Assembly: GCA_016201205.1 (NCBI GenBank) | Contig: JACQDF010000178.1 | Coordinates: 1 to 52,820, forward strand | Direction: 5' to 3' | DNA: 52,820 bases | Source of the DNA: Acidobacteriota bacterium | Lineage (GTDB): Bacteria; Acidobacteriota; Terriglobia; Bryobacterales; Bryobacteraceae | In this document: positions 17,504 through 25,842 of the stretch, piece after piece | How the letters are laid out: every line of letters starts with the position of its first letter | Position numbering within the stretch: the stretch's first letter is position 1 | The notes under the pieces: model-generated | Databases searched by the model: none | Seen by the model: the letters and a program-made list of their open reading frames with translations, nothing else | Told to the model about the DNA's origin: nothing | Translations under genes and position numbers: made by a program

Positions 17504-18718
17504 CTACGCGCGCGCAGCGGCGAAAATCTCCTCCATCCGCCGCGCCGCCAGTTTCTCATCCCCGGCGTCATTCATGAACACGGTAAACACGATACCCTGA
17601 GGCTGATGCCGTAAAACGGCGATGCGCGGGGTGCTCTCCCACAACTCGCGCTCGCACTCGGCTGCGGTGATGCCCAGCTTTCTCTCGTCCCAGGACGCAT
17701 AGACGCGCCGAATCTTGCGCGTGCGGTCAAATGGCGTGAAGCCTGTCTCGAGGGTGGGAATCCGCGAGAGCGCCTTGCGGAGAAACTCGGCCTGTCGAAG
17801 GCACTCCTTGTCCATGGCTTCGAAGTCCAGCCTGGCGTATTTCTCCGCCGCCAGCCACACGCCGATCATCTCTTCCCGGCCCACTTTGATCGGGCGGCCG
17901 AGGCTGTCGGAGTGCGGATTCATGTTCAGACGCGCGGCCGTGATCAGCTCCTTTCGACCAGCGAGAATGCCCGAGCATTGCGGCCCGCGCATATGCTTGC
18001 CGCCGCTGATGCAAATCAAATCCACTTGCTGGGCGGCGAGCTTGCGGACGTTCTCCCACGGAGGCAGCATGTTGGCCGCATCCACCATCAGCGGAACGCC
18101 GGCGGGCTTCAGAATGCCAAGGCAGTCTTCGACGCTCAGCGTTTCCGGCCAACTGTGATCCCCGCTGCTCCCTCCCAGGAAGTACATCATGGCCGTGCGG
18201 GCGTTCACGCACATGCGCAGTTGCTCCGCGTTCTCGACCTCGACGATCTTGACGCCCGCGTTGCGCACGGCGTGGTCATAGCCGTTGCGATGCAGTTTGA
18301 GGATGACGACTTCGTCCTTCATGCCGGTGGTGTCCGGCAGGCGGCGTATGTTGCGGGGCTCGCCGCCGGCAACGCACGCGCAGGCGCCGACGCAGATTGC
18401 GCCCGCGGCCCCCGTCGTGACCATCGCGGCTTCCGAGCCGATCAGCCGGCTCAGCCGCTCGCCCACACGGTCTTGCAGCTCTTCCAGGGAAACGAAGGAG
18501 CGCGAAGCCTCTTCCATCGCCGCATGGAGCTCCGGCCATTGCCTGGAAGCGCCGATCGTGGTGTGTGTCCCGCGGAAGTTGACGACCGGGCGGACGCCCA
18601 GCTCCTGGTAAAGGGTCTTGCGTCCCGCCGCGGCCAGCGGAGCCGCCGAAAAGGGCCACCAGCGGGCCAGCCACACCCACCCGCTGGATGTCAGGAAATC
18701 CCGTCGTGCGCGCATCAT
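17504..18718 (-). CDS. Tat-exported SelA-like PLP-dependent protein
   Basis: This is a 404-residue fold-type I PLP enzyme of the SelA/DgaE group (selenocysteine synthase-like, D-glucosaminate-6-phosphate ammonia-lyase-like). The predicted cofactor lysine is K241 in CISGGKHMRG, with D213 in LMVDAANMLPP as the partner of the pyridine nitrogen. The N-terminus has a twin-arginine motif, RARRDFLTSS, followed by a hydrophobic stretch, so the enzyme is probably exported with its cofactor bound. No selC or selB lies nearby, so true selenocysteine synthesis is unlikely; an amino-acid or amino-sugar lyase is more plausible. It is the first gene of a pair with the Tat TIM barrel. Confidence 0.78.
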   Translation of the reverse strand: MMRARRDFLTSSGWVWLARWWPFSAAPLAAAGRKTLYQELGVRPVVNFRGTHTTIGASRQWPELHAAMEEASRSFVSLEELQDRVGERLSRLIGSEAAMVTTGAAGAICVGACACVAGGEPRNIRRLPDTTGMKDEVVILKLHRNGYDHAVRNAGVKIVEVENAEQLRMCVNARTAMMYFLGGSSGDHSWPETLSVEDCLGILKPAGVPLMVDAANMLPPWENVRKLAAQQVDLICISGGKHMRGPQCSGILAGRKELITAARLNMNPHSDSLGRPIKVGREEMIGVWLAAEKYARLDFEAMDKECLRQAEFLRKALSRIPTLETGFTPFDRTRKIRRVYASWDERKLGITAAECERELWESTPRIAVLRHQPQGIVFTVFMNDAGDEKLAARRMEEIFAAARA

Positions 18719-18854
18719 GGCGCCATCATCTCACGAAAACCGGGGACAGTGGAACACGATGGCCACTCCGGCCACTCCGGGGTCGCCCAGGAGGGCTTCT
18801 CTGCGCGCACACAGGCTGAATGCTGCGCCACGCATTCGATAGAATACGTACTTC

Positions 18855-19892
18855 ATGCCTGGAGTCTTCCGGGTCGGGATCACGCCCGATTTTTACACCG
18901 ACGCCAAAGGCCGATACGAACAAGCGCTGGAGCAAAAGCTGGCGGGCATTTCGGGCATTGAATTTGTGCCGATGCCCCCGCAGCCGGACAAGACCGCGAC
19001 TCCGGAGGCGCTCGACCAATTGGACGCTGTCTTCGCACTGGCGCTGACATTCACGGGCAGCAGCTTCCAAGGGGTCGAGCGGCTGGCGTTGATCGCCCGC
19101 TGGGGCGTCGGCTACGACATGATCGACGTACGCGCGCTCACCGAAGCGAACGTGCTGCTCGCCATCACGCCAAACGCAGTCCGCCGGCCGGTGGCCGAGG
19201 CGATTCTCACATTCATCTTCGCCCTCTCGAAGAACCTGATGGAGCAGAACCGCCTGGTGCGGGAAGGAAAATGGCGGGCTCATCTGAGCCGTCTGGGCTC
19301 GTGCATGGCGGGCAAGACGCTGGGCTCGCTGGGCTTCGGCAATATCGCTCGGGAGCTGTTCCGGCTGGCATCGAGTCTGGGCTTTGCCCGCTTCATCGCA
19401 CATGATCCCAACGTCGATGCGAAGGCGGCTGCCGCTTTGAACGTCGAGCTGGTGAGCATGGAGGAGCTGTTCGGCCACAGCGACTACGTGGCGGTCAACT
19501 GCTTTCTCAGCGATCAGACGCGCGGCCTGGTGGGCGAAGAGCAATTTCGCAGGATGAAGCCCACGGCTTACTTCATCAATACCGCGCGAGGCCCCATCGT
19601 ACGCCAGGATGCATTGACGAAGGCGCTCCAGGAGGGCTGGATCGCCGGCGCCGGCATCGATGTGTTCGACAAAGAGCCGCCCGATCCGGACGACCCTCTG
19701 CTGCGTCTGGACAACCTCCTCCTCTCCCCGCACGGGCTGGCGTGGACCGAGGAAATTGCCCGCGACAATACCTGGGAAGCTTGCGAGAACATCTTTGCAC
19801 TCGCCCGCGGCGAAACGCCTCACGGCGCAGTCAATCGCGAAGTGCTCGAGCGTCCTGGATTTCAGAAGAAGCTCGAAAGGCGCCGAAAGTGA
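18855..19892 (+). CDS. D-2-hydroxyacid dehydrogenase (phosphoglycerate dehydrogenase-like)
   Basis: This is a 345-residue cytoplasmic NAD-dependent oxidoreductase. The nucleotide-binding loop is LGSLGFGNIA at about residues 156-165. The catalytic set is R245 in NTARGPIV, E274 in DVFDKEPP and H293 in LSPHGLAW. The substrate may be a glycerate, glyoxylate or sugar-acid derivative and cannot be told from sequence. Its stop codon overlaps the start of an HpcH/HpaI aldolase (GTGA), so the two are translated together. A route in which the aldolase makes or cleaves the 2-oxo acid used by the dehydrogenase is a reasonable inference. Confidence 0.88.
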   Translation: MPGVFRVGITPDFYTDAKGRYEQALEQKLAGISGIEFVPMPPQPDKTATPEALDQLDAVFALALTFTGSSFQGVERLALIARWGVGYDMIDVRALTEANVLLAITPNAVRRPVAEAILTFIFALSKNLMEQNRLVREGKWRAHLSRLGSCMAGKTLGSLGFGNIARELFRLASSLGFARFIAHDPNVDAKAAAALNVELVSMEELFGHSDYVAVNCFLSDQTRGLVGEEQFRRMKPTAYFINTARGPIVRQDALTKALQEGWIAGAGIDVFDKEPPDPDDPLLRLDNLLLSPHGLAWTEEIARDNTWEACENIFALARGETPHGAVNREVLERPGFQKKLERRRK

Positions 19893-20671
19893 AAGACAAC
19901 CGCTTCCAACGCGTATTGAAAGAAGGCCGCGTCCCGGTCGGCCATATGGTTTGGGAATTCGGAACACGAGGCATCGCCAAGGTTCTGAGCGGCCTGGATC
20001 TGGATTTCGTGCTGATCGACATGGAGCACACCGGCTTCGACACGGAGCGGGTGGCGGACCTGATTGCGTGGTTCAAAGCGACCGACATCGCGCCGTTCGT
20101 GCGAGTGCCGCAGCCGCTGTATCATTTCCTGGCTCGCACGATGGATGCCGGCGCGCTGGGCGTCATGGTTGCGAATGTCGAGACGCCCGCCCAAGCCCGG
20201 TCGATTGTCGAGGCAGTCAAATACGGTCCGCTCGGCGGGCGCGGCCTGGGGCTCGGCGGCGCGCACAACGATTTCGTGCCCCCGGATCCGGCGGCGTACT
20301 TGCGCCGCGCCAACGACAACACCACCATCATCTGCCAGATCGAATCCACCAGCGGATTGGCCAACTGCCAGGCGATCGCCGCCACCGAAGGCGTGGACGT
20401 GCTTTGGGTGGGCCACTTTGATCTGACGCAATCGATGGGCATCGTCGGCCAGTTTCAGAACCCGCAGTTTCTCGATGCTCTTGCCAAGGTGGCCGGAGCA
20501 GCGCGAAATCATGGGAAGGCCGCCGGTATCCAGCCGGGCAGCCAGGCTCAGGCCGAGCAGTGGCTGGCCATGGGGTACAACGTTCTTTCCTGGAAGACGG
20601 ACGTGGCCGTGTACCGCGGCGCGCTCGATGCCGATCTGCGCTGGCTGCGCGAAAAAACAGCGAAGCGCTGA
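19889..20671 (+). CDS. HpcH/HpaI family class II aldolase
   Basis: This 260-residue metal-dependent aldolase is related to 4-hydroxy-2-oxoheptanedioate and 2-dehydro-3-deoxyglucarate aldolases. Family marks are LDFVLIDMEHTGFD near the N-terminus (catalytic histidine and acidic residues), MVANVETPAQARSIVEAVKY, GGRGLGLGGAHNDF, the metal-site glutamate in ICQIES, and VGHFDLTQSMGI. The start is the GTG at 19889, which overlaps the preceding dehydrogenase stop; the frame is open further upstream but lies inside that gene. It should act on 2-oxo acids in the cytoplasm together with the dehydrogenase. Its stop is followed one base later by that of the convergent deacetylase. Confidence 0.87.
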   Translation: MKDNRFQRVLKEGRVPVGHMVWEFGTRGIAKVLSGLDLDFVLIDMEHTGFDTERVADLIAWFKATDIAPFVRVPQPLYHFLARTMDAGALGVMVANVETPAQARSIVEAVKYGPLGGRGLGLGGAHNDFVPPDPAAYLRRANDNTTIICQIESTSGLANCQAIAATEGVDVLWVGHFDLTQSMGIVGQFQNPQFLDALAKVAGAARNHGKAAGIQPGSQAQAEQWLAMGYNVLSWKTDVAVYRGALDADLRWLREKTAKR

Positions 20672-20672
20672 G

Positions 20673-21590
20673 TCACTTCCGCCCTCTCTGATATTCTTCG
20701 GCGATGAAGGCGGGCTCATCCGGCTCGCCCTTCGGCCGCATCCCTTTGGTCTTCGACCAGCGGTGAATCCAGGAGAAGCCGCCTGTGCCGGCGTACTCGT
20801 CGGGCAGCTTGTAAGCCGGGTCTTCGAGCGCCCGCTCGAGCGAGATAAACCGGTAGCCGCGCTTCTTCATCAACTCGAGCATCTTTGGCATCACCTCGGA
20901 ATTCAGCTCGTTGGCGTGGATCAGCAGAATCTGGCGGACCTCGTGCCCGGCCACCTCGACTGATCGCTTTTCGAAGAAGTCGAAGATGGATTCCATGTAA
21001 GGCAAGTAGGCCTCGCGGGCACGCCTGGCAATCTCCGCATTGCCGCTCCGCTTTGCCCGCCCGTAGACCTCGGCGAACATCCAGTCGGAGTTGTCGAGCG
21101 TGACCGGCGCCACCGTGTAGTCGTGCATCTGCAACCACTGCTCGAGGGCGCGTCTTGTCTCCAATGCCGGCCCGGCGTGCAGAAACGGATGCCGGAAATA
21201 GCGCAGCTTGCGCTCGCGCGCGGCCAGCAGGTCTTTGAGGATCGGCTCGCCGCGAAGGATATCGTCCTGATACTCCGCCAGCAGCGTGGTGTTGAGAGAA
21301 GGATGCGAGAACGTGTGATTGCCGAGATCAGCGCCCGCCTCGAGCCACATGGCCAGCACCTCTCGCAGGTCATCCGGCTGGAATTTCTCGCGGCACCTGC
21401 CTGCGTTGACGAAGCCAATGACTGGAATCTTTTCGCGGCGAAACGGCTCGATCAGCCTGGCTGTGATTCGCTTCACTTCCGCCGCGTCGCAGGGACCGTC
21501 TCCGCCGCGTGGCAAGTCGTCGATGGTGATCGCCACTTCGCGAGCAGACAGGGGCAATGCCAGCGCAAAGAGCAGAATGCGAAAAGTCAT
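20673..21590 (-). CDS. Secreted polysaccharide deacetylase (NodB-like)
   Basis: This 305-residue protein begins with a signal peptide (TFRILLFALALPLSA) and continues into a carbohydrate esterase 4 fold. The first NodB motif is ITIDDLPRGG with the catalytic and metal aspartates. The second is the metal-binding HTFSHP. Later segments include RYFRHPFLHAG and LLIHANELN. Such enzymes remove acetyl groups from peptidoglycan or other N-acetylated glycans outside the cytoplasm; the target is not evident. The C-terminal region around SWIHRWSKTKGMRPKGEPDE is common in Gram-negative family members. Confidence 0.87.
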   Translation of the reverse strand: MTFRILLFALALPLSAREVAITIDDLPRGGDGPCDAAEVKRITARLIEPFRREKIPVIGFVNAGRCREKFQPDDLREVLAMWLEAGADLGNHTFSHPSLNTTLLAEYQDDILRGEPILKDLLAARERKLRYFRHPFLHAGPALETRRALEQWLQMHDYTVAPVTLDNSDWMFAEVYGRAKRSGNAEIARRAREAYLPYMESIFDFFEKRSVEVAGHEVRQILLIHANELNSEVMPKMLELMKKRGYRFISLERALEDPAYKLPDEYAGTGGFSWIHRWSKTKGMRPKGEPDEPAFIAEEYQRGRK

Positions 21591-21643
21591 TCCTCAAAGA
21601 AAGCACACACGCCGCCGTTGGCGCGCGACAGAACCTCCGAAAG

Positions 21644-22033
21644 TCACACGGCGGCTTTGATATCCGTCTTGCTGAAGTCCTGCCCCTTGAACAGCAGCGG
21701 CTCCCCGGTTGCTTTGGCGAGCGCATAGGCAAAGCAATCTCCAAAATTCAGACCCGCCGAGTGACGGCCCTTGCCGAAATCGAGGAAGGTCTGGCGCGCC
21801 AGATGCGCCTGGGCGACGGTTACGGGTTCGATCACAATACCGGCGAGACGAAACAGCGCGTCGCATTGCCGCGCTACCTCAGAGCCGTGCTGGGCATCGA
21901 TGACGATCGAGAGTTCGATGAAAGTACCCGCGGAGATGCGACAGACAGGAGCGCGGCTGATGGCCTGGATGTAGCGCTCGGCATCCGATTCTTTCGCGAG
22001 CAGGGCGACCACGGCAGAGGTGTCGAGGATCAC
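21644..22033 (-). CDS. vapC: VapC-like PIN-domain toxin
   Basis: This 129-residue PIN-domain ribonuclease is the toxin of a type II module. It opens with [12 protein letters not shown], where the aspartate is the first metal ligand. A glutamate lies in GTFIELSIV, and the [13 protein letters not shown] segment holds another acidic ligand. VapC toxins usually cut tRNA or rRNA when free of antitoxin. The start overlaps the vapB stop by 4 bases, the typical antitoxin-first arrangement. All expected catalytic acids can be seen, so the toxin looks intact. Confidence 0.9.
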   Translation of the reverse strand: MILDTSAVVALLAKESDAERYIQAISRAPVCRISAGTFIELSIVIDAQHGSEVARQCDALFRLAGIVIEPVTVAQAHLARQTFLDFGKGRHSAGLNFGDCFAYALAKATGEPLLFKGQDFSKTDIKAAV

Positions 22034-22302
22034 TTGGGCAGACCGTGTTCGTCGTAGAGGAATTCGGCGTGATCGAGGTAGCGACGCTTGAAATGGCGGG
22101 AGGCTCGCCTGGCGATGGCACGGATATCAGTGGCGAGCGCTTCGGGATCGCGCCGCTGGAGCCGTTCGAGCCGTTCCTGGAGAGCGCCGATGACGGCGCG
22201 GGTCATGGTTTCTCCGGTCGCTTGGGCGATCGCCTGAGCGAGGCGATGCGCTTCCGGGTCTTTGACATTAAGGCTCCGAGTCTCTCTTTCTTTCTGTACC
22301 AT
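22030..22302 (-). CDS. vapB: VapB-like antitoxin
   Basis: This 90-residue antitoxin of the PSK/VapB type is encoded directly upstream of, and overlapping, vapC. The N-terminal [17 protein letters not shown] segment followed by [19 protein letters not shown] gives the strand-helix-helix DNA-binding half. The basic/aromatic C-terminus, ending in [13 protein letters not shown], is the part expected to wrap the toxin. It should bind its own promoter and neutralise VapC. The upstream A/G-rich tract contains near-repeats of AAAGAAAGA, but I do not see a clean operator palindrome. Confidence 0.87.
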   Translation of the reverse strand: MVQKERETRSLNVKDPEAHRLAQAIAQATGETMTRAVIGALQERLERLQRRDPEALATDIRAIARRASRHFKRRYLDHAEFLYDEHGLPK

Positions 22303-22385
22303 TATCGTTCTTTCTTTATTCTAGCGCAGTCCTCACTACTCCGCAGGCAAGCGCGCCCCTGCCTCTAAGGGTTGGTGTTATTTTT

Positions 22386-22475
22386 ATGGGAATGCGGAGC
22401 ACAATGCAGGACCGCCCTTTGACCGTGCGGGCGATATTCGAGCACGGCTCGCTCGTCAATCTTTTCCGGCAGTGA
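22386..22475 (+). other. Out-of-frame N-terminal segment of the acyl-CoA synthetase
   Basis: An ATG frame here (ATGs at 22386, 22392 and 22404) encodes MQDRPLTVRAIFEHGSL and stops at TGA 22473-22475. That text is the usual N-terminus of this synthetase family. The rest of the protein continues from 22477 in the next frame, so one extra base or two missing bases lie between about 22450 and 22473, near a TTTT run. Confidence 0.7.
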
Positions 22476-22476
22476 G

Positions 22477-24003
22477 GTGGCGACGGCCGGCGAAAGTGAA
22501 ATCCGCCGGACGAGCTACGCCGCCGTGGCCCAGCGCGCGGCTCGGCTGGCCGGCGCTTTGCGCCGGCTGGGCATTCGACAAGGCGACCGGGTGGCAACCT
22601 TCTGCTGGAACACGCAGGAGCATCTGGAGGCGTATTTCGCTGTTCCCACGATGGGCGCGGTGCTGCACACGCTCAACGTGCGGCTGTTTCCCGAGCAGCT
22701 TGCCTACATCGCCAATCACGCCGAAGACCGGGTGATCATCGTGGATTCCTCGCTGATCCCAGTGCTGGCAAAGGCGGCCGGGCAATTCACCACGGTCGAG
22801 AAATACATCATTCTCGGCGGACCGGCGGAAGGGCTTGCCGGCGAATGCTTTGGCTATGAAGATCTTCTGTCCGCCGAGCAGGCCGAATACGCCTGGCCGG
22901 AGGTGGACGAACGCTCGGCGGCAAGTATGTGCTACACCAGCGGCACCACCGGCAATCCGAAAGGGGTTGTCTACAGCCACCGGTCGATCTATCTGCATTC
23001 GCTGGCGGAGTGTTCGGCAAACACGGTGGCTCTGAGCCAGCATGACCGCATCCTTGTCGTGCCTTCGATGTTTCATGCTTGCGCATGGGGGTTGCCGTAC
23101 GCCGGCTGGCTGGCGGGCTCCGATTTCCTCTTCCCCGGCCGCTATGTGCAGGCGGAGCCACTGTGCCGGCTGATTGAGAAAGAGCGGCCCACCGTCTCCG
23201 CGGCCGTTCCTACCGTCCTCAGCGATGTCATGCGCTACGCGGATACCCATCGATCGGACTTGTCCTCGCTGCGCGCTGTGCTTTGCGGCGGATCGGCTGT
23301 TCCGCGCACGCTGATCGAGCGGTTCGAGCAACGCCACGGCGCGCGGATCATCCAGGCGTGGGGCATGACGGAAACCAGCCCGCTGGCCGCGCTGGCCTTT
23401 CCTCCCAGACAGTGCGAGCCAGGCAGAGAGATGGACTACCGTGCCAAGACCGGCCGCGTCGTGGCCGGTGTCGAACTGCGCGTGGTGGACGACGGCCGCG
23501 TGCTGCCGTGGGACGGCCAGTCCATTGGGGAGCTCCAGATCCGCGGTCCCTGGATCACCGGTTCCTATTATGGCGAAGACACCCCGGACAAGTTCGACGA
23601 TGGCTGGCTTCGCACAGGGGATGTTGGAACGATGGATTCGCTGGGCTACATCCAGATCACCGACCGCTCGAAGGACGTGATCAAATCAGGCGGCGAGTGG
23701 GTGTCTTCGGTGGATCTGGAGAACGAAATCATGGCCCATCCGGACGTCCTCGAGGCCGCAGTGATCGGCGTGCCCGATCCCCGCTGGGATGAGCGCCCTT
23801 TGGCGTGTGTCGTGTTGCGGAAGGACGCAGACGCCGCCATCGGAGATCTGAGGGCTTTTCTCGAAGGGCGTGTCGCGAAGTGGTGGATTCCTGAACGCTG
23901 GGCTCTGCTCGACGAAATTCCGAAGACAAGCGTGGGCAAGTTTGACAAGAAGGTGTTGCGAGCGCGGAGGGAAGAGGGCGCGCTGGCCGTCGTCGAGGCA
24001 TAA
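22477..24003 (+). CDS. AMP-forming acyl-CoA synthetase (fatty-acid CoA ligase family)
   Basis: This 508-residue ANL-superfamily adenylating enzyme activates a carboxylic acid, probably a medium or long fatty acid, to its CoA thioester. The phosphate-binding loop is CYTSGTTGNPKGVVYSHRS. Further marks are WGMTETSPLA, the DDGWLRTGDVG hinge region, ITDRSKDVIKSGGEW and the C-terminal catalytic lysine in KTSVGKFDKK. The annotated GTG start gives a protein lacking about 25 N-terminal residues that are encoded just upstream in another frame. The gene may be slightly truncated but active, or the frameshift may be a sequencing error. It ends at a strong terminator. Confidence 0.85.
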   Translation: MATAGESEIRRTSYAAVAQRAARLAGALRRLGIRQGDRVATFCWNTQEHLEAYFAVPTMGAVLHTLNVRLFPEQLAYIANHAEDRVIIVDSSLIPVLAKAAGQFTTVEKYIILGGPAEGLAGECFGYEDLLSAEQAEYAWPEVDERSAASMCYTSGTTGNPKGVVYSHRSIYLHSLAECSANTVALSQHDRILVVPSMFHACAWGLPYAGWLAGSDFLFPGRYVQAEPLCRLIEKERPTVSAAVPTVLSDVMRYADTHRSDLSSLRAVLCGGSAVPRTLIERFEQRHGARIIQAWGMTETSPLAALAFPPRQCEPGREMDYRAKTGRVVAGVELRVVDDGRVLPWDGQSIGELQIRGPWITGSYYGEDTPDKFDDGWLRTGDVGTMDSLGYIQITDRSKDVIKSGGEWVSSVDLENEIMAHPDVLEAAVIGVPDPRWDERPLACVVLRKDADAAIGDLRAFLEGRVAKWWIPERWALLDEIPKTSVGKFDKKVLRARREEGALAVVEA

Positions 24004-24046
24004 ACCGGGGACAGGGTAGCCTGTCCGTAGCCTGTCCCCGGTTTTT
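24004..24046 (+). terminator. Strong hairpin terminator between convergent genes
   Basis: A 12-bp perfect stem (ACCGGGGACAGG at 24004-24015 with its complement at 24031-24042) is followed by TTTTT. It directly follows the acyl-CoA synthetase stop and overlaps the stop of the convergent hydrolase. The motif AAACCGGGGACAG recurs at 18737-18749, so this may be a dispersed repeat used as a terminator. Confidence 0.75.
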
Positions 24047-25817
24047 ACGGAATCACCGGCAACACGATGTGCGACGCCCGATCGCGTGTGTGATGCACCG
24101 TCTGCGCAGCCACCTTGATCTTCGCCGACATGCCGAACGGCTCGCCCGTATTCGGGTTGCGGTCGAATTGAGGGAAATGGCTGCTGGTGATGTCGACGCG
24201 GATGCGATGCCCTATCAGGAACACGTTGCTTGATCCGACCAGGTCGATGATGAGTTCAGTTACCTTGCCGGGTTCGAGCAGCTTCGGCTTGCTCAGCGAT
24301 TCCCGATAGCGCGCCCGGATGATGCCTTCCGCCATGTTGATGGCGCGGCCATCCGGGAACAGATCCACCAGCTTGGCGATGAAGTCCGTATCGACGCAAT
24401 CCGAGGCGGCATAGAGCACCACCTTCACCGGCCCGGTCACTTCGATGTCTTTTTCCAGATAGTCCGATGTGTACACCAGCACATCGCTGCGCTTCTCGAC
24501 AGGCCGCTGATCCACTGGCCCGGCCGGCGTGGGGGTGCCGCAGCAGTTGTTGCCTCCGAGGCTAGGAACAGGATTGTCCGGGTCGTAGCGGTAGGTGTCG
24601 GGCCTGGAATTGACGCCGGGCGGATCCCAGGAAAGCCGCCCGTCGCCGCGATCGCTCGCCGCGTGGCCGCCGCTATGGAAATACATTTTCCTGTACTGCG
24701 TGCGCGCCAGCGGATACTCATTCTCACGGCGCCACTGGTTGCGTCCCATCACGTACAGCGTTACCGGCGGCTCTCGATCGATGCCATCGTCGATGTCCTT
24801 CAGCCAGTAGTCGAAGAAACGCAGCGCCGCGGCGTTCTCATCCACATGGGCGTGCTCGCCGAAATCGAGATCGCCGAATTTCCGCGAGGAGCCATGGCCC
24901 CACGGCCCGATCAGCATCCGGCTCTTGCTGCGGGCAGCCTCTGTCCTGGCTTGCGTGCTCATGCCGGTGTAGCCGTGCTGCGTACCCTGGCTGAAAATGT
25001 CGAACCAGCCGCCCATGGTGTAGACCGGAATGCCAATCTGGTCGAATGACTCTTCCGCGTTCAACGGCTTCCAGTAGTCGTCGTAGTCGGGGTGGCGGAT
25101 CCAGTCGTGATAGAACCCGGCATTGCGCCCCGCCAGTTCCTGCATCGTGATCAGCGGCAGATGCCACAGGATCTTGTCAAAGCTGAGGCCCGGCGGCCCG
25201 CCGGCCATCGTGTGTGGTCCGGTGTTTTGCATGATGCGCGATTCCTGCCGCACCGGTCCCCAGCCGAAGTTGAACGACAACCGCCAGCCGCCATTCAAAG
25301 TGATCCAGTCGTGGTAGATGCTGGTGGAAGCCACCCGAGGGACCATCCCTGCCAGATGCGGGGGCCGCGCGGCGGCAGCGCGCCATTGCACCTGACCCAG
25401 GTACGATCCGCCGTCCATACCCACCTTGCCGTTGGACCAGGATTGCGCCGCCGCCCATTCCACTGTGTCGTAGCCGTCCTCGGCGTCATTGCGGAACGGC
25501 TCCCACTTACCTTCCGATTCGTGGCGTCCTCGCACGTCCTGGTAAACATAGACGTAGCCTCTTCGCGAGAACCAGACGGCTGCGTCGTACGCGCTCGGGT
25601 ACCGCTCAGTGCTGTACGGAGTCCGGCAGACGAGCACCGGATACTTGCCCGGTTTCACGGGCCGGTACACGTCGGCGTAGAGGGTCACGCCGTCACGCAT
25701 TTTGACGGGAACGAGGTTGTCGATGCGGATGTCGTTTGCGGGCGGATAGGCCGGTGGAAAAAGCGCCTCCGCGCAGGCGATTTCGAGGCCAAGCAGGAAC
25801 ATCGAGAAAAGCCGCAT
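24045..25817 (-). CDS. CocE/NonD family serine hydrolase, exported
   Basis: This 590-residue alpha/beta hydrolase belongs to the X-Pro dipeptidyl-peptidase S15 / cocaine-esterase group. A signal peptide (FSMFLLGLEIACAEA) points to export. The nucleophile is S138 in GMDGGSYLG. The N-terminal catalytic half has KMRDGVTLYADVYRP and YVYQDVRGRHESEGKW, and a C-terminal jelly-roll domain begins near EVTGPVKVVLYAASD. An adjacent cysteine pair (GGNNCCGTP) precedes that domain. The substrate could be an ester, an amide or a peptide. A paralogue with the same layout and the same CC pair lies at 34338. Confidence 0.88.
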   Translation of the reverse strand: MRLFSMFLLGLEIACAEALFPPAYPPANDIRIDNLVPVKMRDGVTLYADVYRPVKPGKYPVLVCRTPYSTERYPSAYDAAVWFSRRGYVYVYQDVRGRHESEGKWEPFRNDAEDGYDTVEWAAAQSWSNGKVGMDGGSYLGQVQWRAAAARPPHLAGMVPRVASTSIYHDWITLNGGWRLSFNFGWGPVRQESRIMQNTGPHTMAGGPPGLSFDKILWHLPLITMQELAGRNAGFYHDWIRHPDYDDYWKPLNAEESFDQIGIPVYTMGGWFDIFSQGTQHGYTGMSTQARTEAARSKSRMLIGPWGHGSSRKFGDLDFGEHAHVDENAAALRFFDYWLKDIDDGIDREPPVTLYVMGRNQWRRENEYPLARTQYRKMYFHSGGHAASDRGDGRLSWDPPGVNSRPDTYRYDPDNPVPSLGGNNCCGTPTPAGPVDQRPVEKRSDVLVYTSDYLEKDIEVTGPVKVVLYAASDCVDTDFIAKLVDLFPDGRAINMAEGIIRARYRESLSKPKLLEPGKVTELIIDLVGSSNVFLIGHRIRVDITSSHFPQFDRNPNTGEPFGMSAKIKVAAQTVHHTRDRASHIVLPVIP

Positions 25818-25842
25818 ATCAGATCATTCTATGTTCTCCCGG

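Noticed and set aside
17504..18718. True selenocysteine synthase (SelA)
   Set aside because: A Tat signal and the absence of selB, selC or selD nearby argue for a SelA-like metabolic enzyme instead.
22440..22480. Programmed +1 frameshift in the acyl-CoA synthetase
   Set aside because: The slip-like CTT-T context lacks an in-frame stop at the slip site and an upstream stimulatory Shine-Dalgarno; mutation or sequencing error is simpler.
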